A stretch of DNA of 64,000 bases from DATDPM01 sp963841995 (GTDB lineage: Bacteria; Pseudomonadota; Alphaproteobacteria; DATDPM01), in contig CAWJEX010000007.1 in NCBI GenBank assembly GCA_963841995.1, positions 186,001-250,000 on the forward strand, in the 5' to 3' direction. Position numbers and translations under genes: made by a program. Below the pieces are notes generated by a model that was not told the origin of the DNA, ran no database searches, and worked only from the letters and a program-made list of their open reading frames with translations. Below are positions 9,127 through 18,405 of the stretch, in pieces (within the stretch, counting starts at the first letter, position 1; every line of letters starts with the position of its first letter).

Positions 9127-9909
9127 ATGCTGGTCGATAGCCATTGCCATCTCGATTTTCCCGACTTTGCGTCCGAGCGCGATGATGTGGTGGCGCGCGC
9201 CCGCAACGCCGGGGTCAGAGCGATGCTCACGATCTCCACAAAGCTCAGCACCTTTGCGGGCGTGCGCGAGGTGGCGGATTCTTATCCCGATGTTTTCTGC
9301 ACGGTTGGGGTGCATCCCCACGAAGCGGACAAAGAGGAGGGGGCGAAGGATCCAAGAACACTGGCCGAACTCTGCCGGCACCCCAAGGTCGTCGGCTTGG
9401 GCAAATCCGGCCTCGACTATTATTACGGCCACAGCAGCCGCGACAATCAGCGCGCCGCCTTCACCGCCCATATGGAGGCCGCGCGCGATACCGGCTTACC
9501 CATCGTCGTGCACAGCCGCGACGCCAATTCCGATACGGTCGAGCTGCTCGCCGCGCAATCGGCAAAGGGAGGCCTCACCGGTCTCATTCATTGCTTCACC
9601 GGAACTCGCCTGCTCGCCGAAGGCGCCCTCGATCTCGGCTTCTATATTTCCTTTTCCGGGATCATCACCTTCAAGAACGCCGAGGAATTGCGGGAGATTG
9701 CGGCCCGTGTGCCCTTAGAGCGTATTTTGGTCGAAACCAATTCGCCCTATCTAGCGCCCATTCCCAATCGCGGCAAGCGGAACGAACCCGCCTTCGTCGT
9801 CCACACCGCGGCCCATCTTGCCAAGCTCAAGGGGATTTCGCCGGAAGAATTGGCACAGGCGACGACCAATAATTTCTTCCGTCTGTTCGCCAAGGCGCCC
9901 AGGCCTTGA
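9127..9909 (+). CDS. tatD: TatD-family metal-dependent hydrolase with altered active site
   Basis: This 260-residue TIM-barrel protein retains SHCHLDF, GVHPHEA, VVHSRDAN and LIHCFTGT, the His ligands of the TatD family. Two acidic residues that are normally conserved are changed. The usual GE(x)GLDY reads GKSGLDYYY, with Lys93 (AAA at 9403-9405). The usual ETDxPYLAP reads ETNSPYLAP, with Asn205 (AAT at 9739-9741). The family normally acts as a Mg-dependent deoxyribonuclease or hydrolase; this copy may be inactive or have changed chemistry. Length and fold look complete and the gene sits in its conserved place between metG and an MBL-fold gene. Confidence 0.88.
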   Translation: MLVDSHCHLDFPDFASERDDVVARARNAGVRAMLTISTKLSTFAGVREVADSYPDVFCTVGVHPHEADKEEGAKDPRTLAELCRHPKVVGLGKSGLDYYYGHSSRDNQRAAFTAHMEAARDTGLPIVVHSRDANSDTVELLAAQSAKGGLTGLIHCFTGTRLLAEGALDLGFYISFSGIITFKNAEELREIAARVPLERILVETNSPYLAPIPNRGKRNEPAFVVHTAAHLAKLKGISPEELAQATTNNFFRLFAKAPRP

Positions 9910-9936
9910 TGAGAAGGCCGTGGTGAGGAGCCCGTC

Positions 9937-10704
9937 ATGAGGGTGACAATTCTCGGATGCGGCGGGTCCGGCGGCGTGCCGCTCATCGGCGACTACTGGG
10001 GCGCGTGCAATCCCCGGAACCCGAAGAACCGGCGGCTTCGGGTTTCAATTCTGGTGGAGGAGGGCGAGACCGCCATCCTGGTCGACACCTCACCCGATTT
10101 GCGGCAGCAGGCTCTCGCCGTGCGGCTCACAAAACTGGACGCCGTTCTTTTCACCCATGCCCATGCCGATCATTTGAACGGGATCGACGATTTACGGCCG
10201 GTCAACCGGCTGATCGACCGGCCGCTCGATGCCTATGGCAGCCCCGAGACCATGCGGGAAATCAGAGAACGCTTTGGCTACGTCTTCGAGCCGGCCCATC
10301 CCGGGTTCGGCTTCTATAAGCCGGTTCTCAATCCCCATGAGGTGACCGAGCCGTTTTCCGTCGGGCCGGTGCCGGTCAGACCCTTCGAACAGGATCACGG
10401 GTTCACCACGACCACCGGTTACCGGATCGGAAACATCGCTTATTCCACCGATGTCGTGGATCTGCCGGGAGCGTCATTCGCCGCCCTCGGGAATCTCGAT
10501 TTGTGGATCGTCGATTGCCTCCGTTTCGATCCCCATCCAACCCACGCCCATTTGGACAAAGCCCTGGACTGGATCACCTACGTGAAACCGAAACGCGCCG
10601 TGCTGACCCATATGAACCAGAGCCTCGATTACGACGAGGTCGCCAACCGTTGTCCGTCGGGTGTCGAACCGGCTTTCGACGGCATGGTGATCGAGACCGG
10701 ATAG
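9937..10704 (+). CDS. MBL-fold metallohydrolase, PhnP/RNase Z-like
   Basis: The protein has 255 residues. The N-terminus GCGGSGGVPLIG and WGACNPRNPKNRR are typical of the PhnP-like subfamily found next to tatD in alphaproteobacteria. The metal motif HxHxDH is present (THAHADHLNGIDDLR), followed by a later His (EQDHGF), an Asp (YSTDVVDLP) and LTHMNQSLDY near the end. The likely role is a phosphodiesterase acting on cyclic phosphates or nucleotides; the exact substrate is unknown. GAGGAG lies a few bases before the ATG. It starts 27 nt after tatD and is probably in the same operon. Confidence 0.85.
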   Translation: MRVTILGCGGSGGVPLIGDYWGACNPRNPKNRRLRVSILVEEGETAILVDTSPDLRQQALAVRLTKLDAVLFTHAHADHLNGIDDLRPVNRLIDRPLDAYGSPETMREIRERFGYVFEPAHPGFGFYKPVLNPHEVTEPFSVGPVPVRPFEQDHGFTTTTGYRIGNIAYSTDVVDLPGASFAALGNLDLWIVDCLRFDPHPTHAHLDKALDWITYVKPKRAVLTHMNQSLDYDEVANRCPSGVEPAFDGMVIETG

Positions 10705-10771
10705 AGCGCGCCGCTGTTTCCCCATTTTCGCAGAACACCAGAAACGCCGACCTCCCGCAGCTTCCGGCGCA

Positions 10772-10914
10772 CTTAAAGACACGTCTTTAAGGCATTGAGG
10801 ATGCGGGCGTATCCAATCACACACGATCGGCAATTCCGATCTTTTATATTTTCCATAATATATATTATGCGACATTCTCAGATGCCCAGTCGCGTGGCAG
10901 ATCGGTCACCGATC
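10772..10914. promoter_or_regulatory. Intergenic stretch with three palindromes upstream of the SDR gene
   Basis: Between the MBL gene and the SDR gene lie three separate inverted repeats. CTTAAAGACACGTCTTTAAG (10772-10791) has 9-bp arms around a 2-base centre. CATAATATATATTATG (10854-10869) is a perfect 16-bp AT-only-core palindrome. GATCGGT-C-ACCGATC (10900-10914) has 7-bp arms around one base. The AT-rich one stands out against GC-rich surroundings and could be a promoter or operator; the first could also work as a weak terminator for the upstream operon. No regulator gene is adjacent. Function is inferred only. Confidence 0.4.
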
Positions 10915-10937
10915 GAAAGTCGTGATACCCTGCCTTT

Positions 10938-11732
10938 ATGCAAATCTATGGCGAAGTCGCGATCGTTACCGGCGCCTCGAGCGGCATCGGGGCCGAGACC
11001 GCCAAGGCGTTGGCCGCCCGGGGTGCGCGCGTTGTCCTACTCGCCCGCCGCAAGGACGCCCTCGATCAGTTGACTTCAGAAATCCGGGCGGCCGGCGGAA
11101 TAGGCTCCGCCTATGCGGTCGACCTCGGCGACCCGAAGGCGGTTGCCCGGATTGCCGAAGCCGTCAAATCCGAAGTTGGGGTTCCCGGCATCCTCGTGAA
11201 CAATGCCGGCTCGGGGGTTTGGCGGTTCATCGACGAGACCAGCCCGGAAGAGGCGGTGGCGATGATGGCCCTGCCCTATTTCGCCGCCTTCTATGTCACT
11301 CGCGCCTTCCTGCCGGAGATGCTCCGGCGGAACCGGGGGATTATCGTCAACGTGAACTCGCCGGCCTCCCAATTCACCTGGCCCGGCGCCAATGCCTATA
11401 CCGCCGCGCGCTGGGCGCTACGGGGCTTCACCGAATCGCTCCGCTCCGACCTATACGGCACCTCGCTTCGGGTGATGCATTTCGTCGCCGGCCATACCAA
11501 GTCCGGCTACTGGCAAGCCAATCCCGGAAGCGAAGAACGGGCCCCGAAAATCGGCAAGCTCGTTCCCACCTTGACCTCACAGCAAGCCGCCGCGGCCCTG
11601 GTGCGGGGAATCGAGCAAGACCGCCGGCAGGTCGTGGTGCCGCTCATGTTGCGGCTCTTCTATATCCAGCACGCCCTTTTTCCCCGGGCGGTGGAATGGA
11701 TGCTGCGGGTGACGGGTTATCGGCGGCGGTGA
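10938..11732 (+). CDS. Short-chain dehydrogenase/reductase with YxxxR active site
   Basis: The protein has 264 residues. The Rossmann motif TGASSGIGAE (residues 11-20) and VNNAGSG (about 88-94) show a classical SDR binding NAD(P). The catalytic motif reads YTAAR: Tyr154 is present but the essential Lys is Arg158 (CGC at 11409-11411). The Ser region is NSPASQF. The C-terminus (MLRLFYIQHALFPRAVEWMLRVTG) resembles SDRs that lie near membranes. The substrate is unknown. It has its own upstream region with three palindromes, so it may be transcribed separately from the metG-tatD operon. Confidence 0.85.
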   Translation: MQIYGEVAIVTGASSGIGAETAKALAARGARVVLLARRKDALDQLTSEIRAAGGIGSAYAVDLGDPKAVARIAEAVKSEVGVPGILVNNAGSGVWRFIDETSPEEAVAMMALPYFAAFYVTRAFLPEMLRRNRGIIVNVNSPASQFTWPGANAYTAARWALRGFTESLRSDLYGTSLRVMHFVAGHTKSGYWQANPGSEERAPKIGKLVPTLTSQQAAAALVRGIEQDRRQVVVPLMLRLFYIQHALFPRAVEWMLRVTGYRRR

Positions 11733-11813
11733 TTAGCTCTGGCCGGTCTCGTTGCCCAGTTTTCCGAAGCTGCTAATCTCGGTTCGACCGCCATAGCCAC
11801 CACGGAACCCTCG

Positions 11814-12644
11814 ATGACAAAACCGGATTCACGCCGCGATCCCCTGGCGCGGCTGCTTGAGATCATGGCTCGGTTGCGCGATCCCCAATCGGGATGCCCC
11901 TGGGACAAGGAGCAAGATTTTCGCACCATAGCGCCTTACACCATCGAAGAAGCCTATGAGGTGGCGGATGCGATCGAGCGCGAGGATCGGCCCGCCTTGC
12001 GCGAGGAGCTGGGCGATCTGTTGTTCCAGGTGGTGTTCTACGCCCAGATGGGCCGGGAAAAAGGCTGGTTTGACTTCGGCGATATTGCCCGCGACATCGC
12101 CGACAAGATGGAGCGCCGCCACCCGCATGTATTCGGCGACGCCAAGATCGAAACCGCGGAGGACCAAACCCGCGCCTGGGAAAACCACAAGGCGGCCGAG
12201 CGCAGTGCAAAAGCTGTCGCCATTGCCGAGCACAGCGCCTTGGACGGCGTGCCGCTGGCCCTGCCCTCCCTCGCCCGCGCTGAGAAGCTCCAGAAACGCG
12301 CGGCCCGGGTCGGTTTCGACTGGCCGGAAGCCGTGCAAGTTCTCGACAAGATCGAGGAGGAGATCGCCGAGCTGCGCACGGAGTTGATGAAGACTGGGCT
12401 GAAAGCCGGATCAAAACCCGATCCGCGGACCGAGGACGAGCTGGGCGATCTGCTGTTCGCCCTGGTCAATCTGGCGCGCCATCTCGGCCATGACGCGGAC
12501 CAAGCGCTCCGCGGGACTAATGCCAAATTCGAGCGCCGCTTCCGGATCATCGAAGCCGAATTGGCCAAATCCGGCCGGCGGCCGGATCAAGCCAGCCTAG
12601 ACGAGATGGAAGCCCTGTGGCAGCGGGCAAAGAAGGCGGAATAG
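11814..12644 (+). CDS. mazG: Nucleoside triphosphate pyrophosphohydrolase MazG
   Basis: The 276-residue length fits the two-domain enzyme. The N-terminal MazG domain has CPWDKEQ, TIEEAYEVADAIE and REELGDLLFQVVF; RRHPHVFGD follows. A second MazG repeat is visible at about residues 160-230 (LDKIEEEIAELR and EDELGDLLFALVNLARHLG). It hydrolyses NTPs to NMPs and pyrophosphate, cleaning non-canonical nucleotides and affecting (p)ppGpp metabolism. In many alphaproteobacteria it is close to hflX and hfq, as here (about 1 kb away, opposite strand). Confidence 0.94.
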   Translation: MTKPDSRRDPLARLLEIMARLRDPQSGCPWDKEQDFRTIAPYTIEEAYEVADAIEREDRPALREELGDLLFQVVFYAQMGREKGWFDFGDIARDIADKMERRHPHVFGDAKIETAEDQTRAWENHKAAERSAKAVAIAEHSALDGVPLALPSLARAEKLQKRAARVGFDWPEAVQVLDKIEEEIAELRTELMKTGLKAGSKPDPRTEDELGDLLFALVNLARHLGHDADQALRGTNAKFERRFRIIEAELAKSGRRPDQASLDEMEALWQRAKKAE

Positions 12645-12760
12645 CGTTTCGTTTCAGAAATTGACGAACCGGTTTGCCGTGCCCTTTGTGCGTTGCACCT
12701 AAATGCAGTATCAAAGCGCCTCCAAATTTTAATACCCCAAATCTTAGGCCGGGAGCCGCC

Positions 12761-13668
12761 ATGACCGAGACCGTCGCTTTCATCGGATTGGGAACCATGG
12801 GCTTTCCCATGGCCGGGCATCTCGCCCGCGCCGGCCACCAAGTCACGGTTTTCAATCGCACCCCTTCGGTCGCCGAGGCCTGGGCCAAGAATTATTCCGG
12901 CCGCACCGCCGCCACAGCCGCCGAGGCGGCTCGGGGTGCCGGATTCGTATTCGTCTGTGTGGGCAATGACGACGATCTCCGCCAGGTCGTGCTCGGCGAG
13001 GAGGGGGCTTTCGCCGGGATGACTCCCGACGCGGTTCTGACCGATCACACGACGGCTTCGGCTAAGATTGCCCGGGAACTCGCAGGCATAGCCCGTGAAG
13101 GCGGGATTCATTTCCTCGATGCCCCGGTTTCCGGCGGCCAATCCGGCGCCGAGAACGGCGCGCTCACCATCATGGCCGGCGGCGATGAGGCGCCTTTCGA
13201 AAAGGCGCGGCCGGTCATTTCGGCTTATGCCAAGGCGGTGACCCTGATGGGTCCATCCGGCTCCGGCCAACTCACCAAGATGGTCAATCAGATTTGCATC
13301 GCCGGCCTCATTCAGGGCCTCGCCGAGGGTCTCAATTTCGCGGTGAAAACCGGGCTGGACGCCAAGCTGGCGGTCGATGTGATTTCAAAGGGCGCCGCCC
13401 AATCCTGGCAAATGGACAACCGCGCCAAGACGATGATCGAGAACCGCTTCGATTTCGGCTTTGCCGTCGATTGGATGCGAAAAGACATCGCCATGTGCTT
13501 GGACGAAGCGCGGGCCTGTGGTGCTGCCATTCCGGTCACCGCCTTAGTCGATCAATTCTATGCTCGGGTGCAGGCCAAAGGCGGCGGGCAATTCGATACC
13601 TCGAGCCTGATCACCGTGTTGCGAGAGTTCTCACGACGTCTAGGCCTTGAGCGGAAGCGGTTTGGGCC

Positions 13669-13672
<4 letters not shown>
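12761..13672 (+). CDS. NAD(P)-dependent 3-hydroxyisobutyrate dehydrogenase-family oxidoreductase
   Basis: The start ATG at 12761 gives 303 residues, the normal length; the frame is open for 29 codons upstream but without family similarity. The N-terminal Rossmann motif is FIGLGTMGFPMAGHLARAGH, with NRT after strand 2 as in NADP-preferring members. The substrate motif DAPVSGGQSGAENG and the catalytic Lys in GQLTKMVNQ are present. It belongs to the beta-hydroxyacid dehydrogenases (3-hydroxyisobutyrate, tartronate semialdehyde, glyoxylate/succinic semialdehyde); the exact substrate cannot be assigned. It converges with hflX and the two stop codons overlap by 4 bp. Confidence 0.88.
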
Positions 13673-14974
<1,302 letters not shown>

Positions 14975-14985
<11 letters not shown>

Positions 14986-15226
14986 CCCCCTCCTTAGAGG
15001 GTTCGAAGAGCTGGATGGGTCCAGCGGGCATGACGGTTGAGATCGCGTGCTTGTAAACGAGTTGCGACTGCGCATCGCGGCGCAGCAGCACGCAAAAATT
15101 ATCGAAAGCCGTGATAATTCCCTGAAGCTTCACGCCATTGACCAAAAAAATTGTGACTGCCGTTTTGTTTTTCCGGATGTTATTGAGAAAAACATCCTGA
15201 ATGTTTTGTGATTTCTCCGTCGACAT
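14975..15226 (-). CDS. hfq: RNA chaperone Hfq
   Basis: The protein has 83 residues. The Sm1 motif (VFLVNG-type, here TIFLVNGVKLQGIITAFDNFCVLL) and Sm2 motif (QLVYKHAIST) are intact; the start QNIQDVFLNNIRKNK is nearly canonical. The hexamer binds sRNAs and mRNAs and supports their pairing. The C-terminal tail is short (EPSKEGDDA), as in alphaproteobacteria. It precedes and overlaps hflX. A promoter-like sequence lies about 120 nt upstream, after the end of the HAD gene. Confidence 0.98.
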
Positions 15227-15342
15227 GGGATAACCCCCATTATTTTTTTATTGTCCCCCCGATCGCTTGCTGTTTCCCGCTTGTCTATTCGCATCGCGAC
15301 CGCCCGCTGAGGTGAGCACATAACTCCCCAGTCTAATGATCC

Positions 15343-15371
15343 AATATAACAGAAAAACGCCGGAATTTTAA
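15343..15371 (-). promoter_or_regulatory. Candidate sigma-70 promoter of hfq-hflX
   Basis: On the minus strand TTAAAA (15366-15371) and TATATT (15343-15348) are separated by exactly 17 bp, giving a recognisable -35/-10 pair in the gap between the HAD gene and hfq. Transcription would leave a leader of roughly 110 nt. The match was made by eye only. Confidence 0.45.
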
Positions 15372-15398
15372 AGTCTAAGCGGGGCTGGCTCGGGCGTT

Positions 15399-16062
15399 CT
15401 AACCTTCCAAATCGACGACCAGAGCCTCCAGTTCGGCAAAACCTCGAACATGGAAAACTGGCGGATAATTGCCGAATTCCCTCGGTTTGGGGGGCATTTT
15501 GCGGAGCAGCACCGCGATGCAATGGGCGCGGTGGGCACATTCCATGTCGGATTGGCCATCCCCTACCAGCCAGACCTGGGGGCCGGGCGAGAATCCCGGA
15601 TTTGGCCAAGGCCTGAATAGCGGGAGCCGGTGCCGGCTTGTCTTCCGGGGCGTCGGTGGCACCCACGATCGCGCCGAAATGTTCGCCCCAGCCGAGATGC
15701 GCGGCTTCCCGGCGCAGATAGTCGCCGGTTTTGTTGCTGATCACCGCAAGATAAATTCCCAATTTCTTGAGCCGGTGAATGGCGTCTTCCGCACCGCGAT
15801 GCGGCTTCAGAAATTGCAGATGGTTTTCGGCGAAGTGGCGATAAAAAACGCCGCGCGCTTCCTCCCAGCGGTCGCCGAACAATTCCGGGAAACTATTGCG
15901 CAAGGACCGGCGCGCTTCGAATTTCGTCTGTTCGATCGTCCAGGGCGGTTTGCCCATCGCCGCAAGAGTCGCGTTCATCGCGGCGTGAATTGATTCCCAA
16001 TTATCGACGAGGGTATCATCCCAATCGAAGAGAATGGCCCGCGGCCGGCGCGGGCCCGTCAA
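15399..16062 (-). pseudogene. HAD-family hydrolase, split by a one-base frameshift
   Basis: The N-terminal part (frame of ATG 16062) has HAD motif I (FDWDDTLVDNW), motif II (AVISNKTGDYL) and the Lys of motif III (DKPAPAP). The motif IV part (QVWLVGDGQSDMECAH) is in another frame and runs to a stop at 15399. Removing one base within about 15578-15591, for example in the five-base G/C run at 15578-15582, rejoins them into a protein of about 220 residues like phosphoglycolate-phosphatase-type HADs. The start overlaps the dat stop (ATGA). Both halves look constrained, so a recent mutation or consensus error is more likely than an old pseudogene. Confidence 0.75.
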
Positions 16063-16922
16063 GCCGCGGCTCCCTCGCTTGTTGCATAATCGCGGTAGAG
16101 TTCTTGAAGCCGGCGCGTCACGGGGCCGGGGGCGCCTTTGCCGACGGGGCTGCCGTCGATTTTCACCACCGGCGTCACATAGGCGGTGGTGCTGGTCAAA
16201 AAGGCTTCGCGCGCGGCTTTGGCTTCGGCGACGGTGAATGGGCGCTCGACCAGTTTCACTTGGGCTTCGTGAGCGATTTTAACCAACGAGTTGCGGGTAA
16301 CGCCGCTTAAGATCGTTTGATCGGTTTTGCGGGTGATAAGCTCCCCCGCCGCGGTCACGATCCAAACATTGGTCGAGGTTCCCTCGGTCACGGTGCCATC
16401 GTCGCCGACCATCAAGGCCTCAAACACGCCGGCTTCGGCCGCCTGCTGCTTGCCCAGCACATTGGGCAGCAGGGCGACGGTCTTGATGTCGCAGCGCTTC
16501 CAGCGGATATCGGGAATCGTAATGACGGCAACGCCCTTGCGCTGAGCGGCCTCGCTCGCCGGCTTCGATCGTTTTGCCGTTACCACCAGAGAGGGCGCAA
16601 CACCTTTGGGAAAGACGTGATCGCGGGGTGCCACGCCGCGATTGACTTGAAGATAGACGATGCCGTTGCGTACGCCGTTGCGCCGCAACACTTCACGCAC
16701 GATCTGCCGCAGCGCGCCGCGCGCCACCGGCCAAGCGATCGATAGCGCCTTCAGCGACCGGTCGAGCCGGTCCCAATGCGGCTCTTCATCGAGCAAATTG
16801 CCGCTCGAAACGCCGACGACTTCATAAACGCCGTCGGCGAATTGGAATCCGCGATCTTCGATATGGACCTGGGCGTGGCGGTGCGGCACGTAGCGGCCGT
16901 TCACATAAGCGATGCGCGACAT
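16059..16922 (-). CDS. dat: D-amino acid aminotransferase (class IV, PLP)
   Basis: The protein has 287 residues and is a class IV aminotransferase: VNGRYVPHRHAQVHIEDRGFQFADGVYEV at the N-terminus, the PLP Lys in RCDIKTVALLPN, and TEGTSTNVWIV for cofactor phosphate binding. It likely converts D-alanine plus 2-oxoglutarate to pyruvate plus D-glutamate, providing D-Glu for the wall; branched-chain aminotransferase is the alternative but the motifs and the place next to trkA favour D-amino acid specificity. It starts 15 nt after the trkA stop. Confidence 0.88.
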   Translation of the reverse strand: MSRIAYVNGRYVPHRHAQVHIEDRGFQFADGVYEVVGVSSGNLLDEEPHWDRLDRSLKALSIAWPVARGALRQIVREVLRRNGVRNGIVYLQVNRGVAPRDHVFPKGVAPSLVVTAKRSKPASEAAQRKGVAVITIPDIRWKRCDIKTVALLPNVLGKQQAAEAGVFEALMVGDDGTVTEGTSTNVWIVTAAGELITRKTDQTILSGVTRNSLVKIAHEAQVKLVERPFTVAEAKAAREAFLTSTTAYVTPVVKIDGSPVGKGAPGPVTRRLQELYRDYATSEGAAA

Positions 16923-16937
16923 GAGATTTCCGATTGC

Positions 16938-18314
16938 TTAGAAATATTCGAGCCTGACCGAGAACATTTTTTCAATCTTTTTCACTGCCTCGGCCCCGGC
17001 AAAGAGCACGATACGGTCCCCCGTCTTGATCACCGTATCGCCCCGCGGGATGATCACGTCCTCGCCGCGCACCAAGGCGCCGATGACGACACCGGTCGGA
17101 AGATCGATGTCCTTGAGCGGATTGCCGACCAGCGACGAGGTTTCAAGCGCATCGCCTTCGATGACTTCGCCAACGCCTTCCCCCAGGGAATGCACGGAAC
17201 GGATGCGGCCGCGGCGGACGTGCTGAAGGATCGTCGAAACGGTGATCGCCCGCGGACTGACCGCGACATCGATACCGAGATTCGTAATCAGCGGCCCAAA
17301 CACCGGATTGTTGATCAGCGCCACCGCCCGCCGGCATCCCTGGCGCTTCGCAAGCAGCGCAGCAAGCACATTGACCTCATCGTCGTTGGTGACGAGGACG
17401 ATGGTTTCGGCGTTATTCACATTCGCCTCGGCAAGAATATCGGAGTCGAGCACATCGCCGACCAAGACCGTGGTCCGTGACAGCGCTTGGCTGGCTCGCT
17501 CCGCCGCCGTCCGATTCGATTCGACGACCTTCACATTGGCACCCGGCTGGCTAGCTTCGATCGATTGGGCGAGGAAAATGCCGATATTGCCCGCACCGAC
17601 GATGACCACCCGGCGCGCCTCGGGCTCTTCATGTCCAAATGCCGCCATCACCCGCGACACGTGGTCACTATCGACCGCAAAGTAGACGTCATCGCCAGCC
17701 AGCATCTGGGATTCGCCGCTGACAAAAAGCGGCCGGCCTTGGCGCAAAATGACGAGGATCGCGATGTTGAGATCCGGAAACAGGCCGGTCAATTGCCGCA
17801 GCGGCGTGTTGATGAGCGGACAATCCGTGCCGCAACGCACGCCGATCACCCGCACCTTGCCGTCAATCAGCGGAATCATTTCAAAGGAACCCGGAGCTTG
17901 AAGGCGGCGGGCGATGGCGCGGGCGATTTCGATTTCGGGCGAAATAATCACGTCGATCGCCATGTGATCGCGGCTGAACAAATTGCCCCATGCCGGATCC
18001 AAATAGCTTTGATGCCGGACGCGGGCGATCTTCGTCGGCACGTTAAACAAGGAATGGGCGACCTGACAGGCCACCATATTGATTTCGTCGTCCTTGGTGA
18101 CGGCGATCAGCATGTCGGCGTCGGCGGCCCCCGCCCGTTCCAAGACTTCGGGATGGGACGCGAAGCCGACGATCCCCTGCACATCGAGCGAATCGCCGAT
18201 TTTGCCGATCAGTTCGGGCGACTGGTCGATCACGACGACATCGTTCTCTTCGGCAGCCAAATGGCGTGCAATGCTGGTGCCGACCTGTCCGGCCCCGCAA
18301 ATAATGAATTTCAT
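16938..18314 (-). CDS. trkA: Trk potassium uptake regulatory protein TrkA
   Basis: The protein has 458 residues with a duplicated layout: RCK_N with FIICGAGQVGTSIARHLA (residues 1-20), a TrkA_C domain, a second RCK_N with VIVGAGNIGIFLAQSIE, and a final TrkA_C domain. It binds NAD(H) and gates the TrkH/TrkG potassium channel from the cytoplasmic side; no trkH is in this window. The neighbourhood ntrX-trkA-dat-hfq is typical of Rhodospirillales. The gap to ntrX is 91 nt. Confidence 0.95.
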   Translation of the reverse strand: MKFIICGAGQVGTSIARHLAAEENDVVVIDQSPELIGKIGDSLDVQGIVGFASHPEVLERAGAADADMLIAVTKDDEINMVACQVAHSLFNVPTKIARVRHQSYLDPAWGNLFSRDHMAIDVIISPEIEIARAIARRLQAPGSFEMIPLIDGKVRVIGVRCGTDCPLINTPLRQLTGLFPDLNIAILVILRQGRPLFVSGESQMLAGDDVYFAVDSDHVSRVMAAFGHEEPEARRVVIVGAGNIGIFLAQSIEASQPGANVKVVESNRTAAERASQALSRTTVLVGDVLDSDILAEANVNNAETIVLVTNDDEVNVLAALLAKRQGCRRAVALINNPVFGPLITNLGIDVAVSPRAITVSTILQHVRRGRIRSVHSLGEGVGEVIEGDALETSSLVGNPLKDIDLPTGVVIGALVRGEDVIIPRGDTVIKTGDRIVLFAGAEAVKKIEKMFSVRLEYF

Positions 18315-18405
18315 GACCCGTGCTCTTTCGGCAAGTTTCGTTTGATGGCTGTCAATTCGGCGGGCTTAGGCCCTTGGTAGCGCAAGCGGTTCAACCGTTC
18401 AAACT

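Noticed and set aside
10795..11073. 92-codon open frame starting before the SDR gene
   Set aside because: It overlaps the SDR start in another frame and has no recognisable domain; the region looks regulatory.
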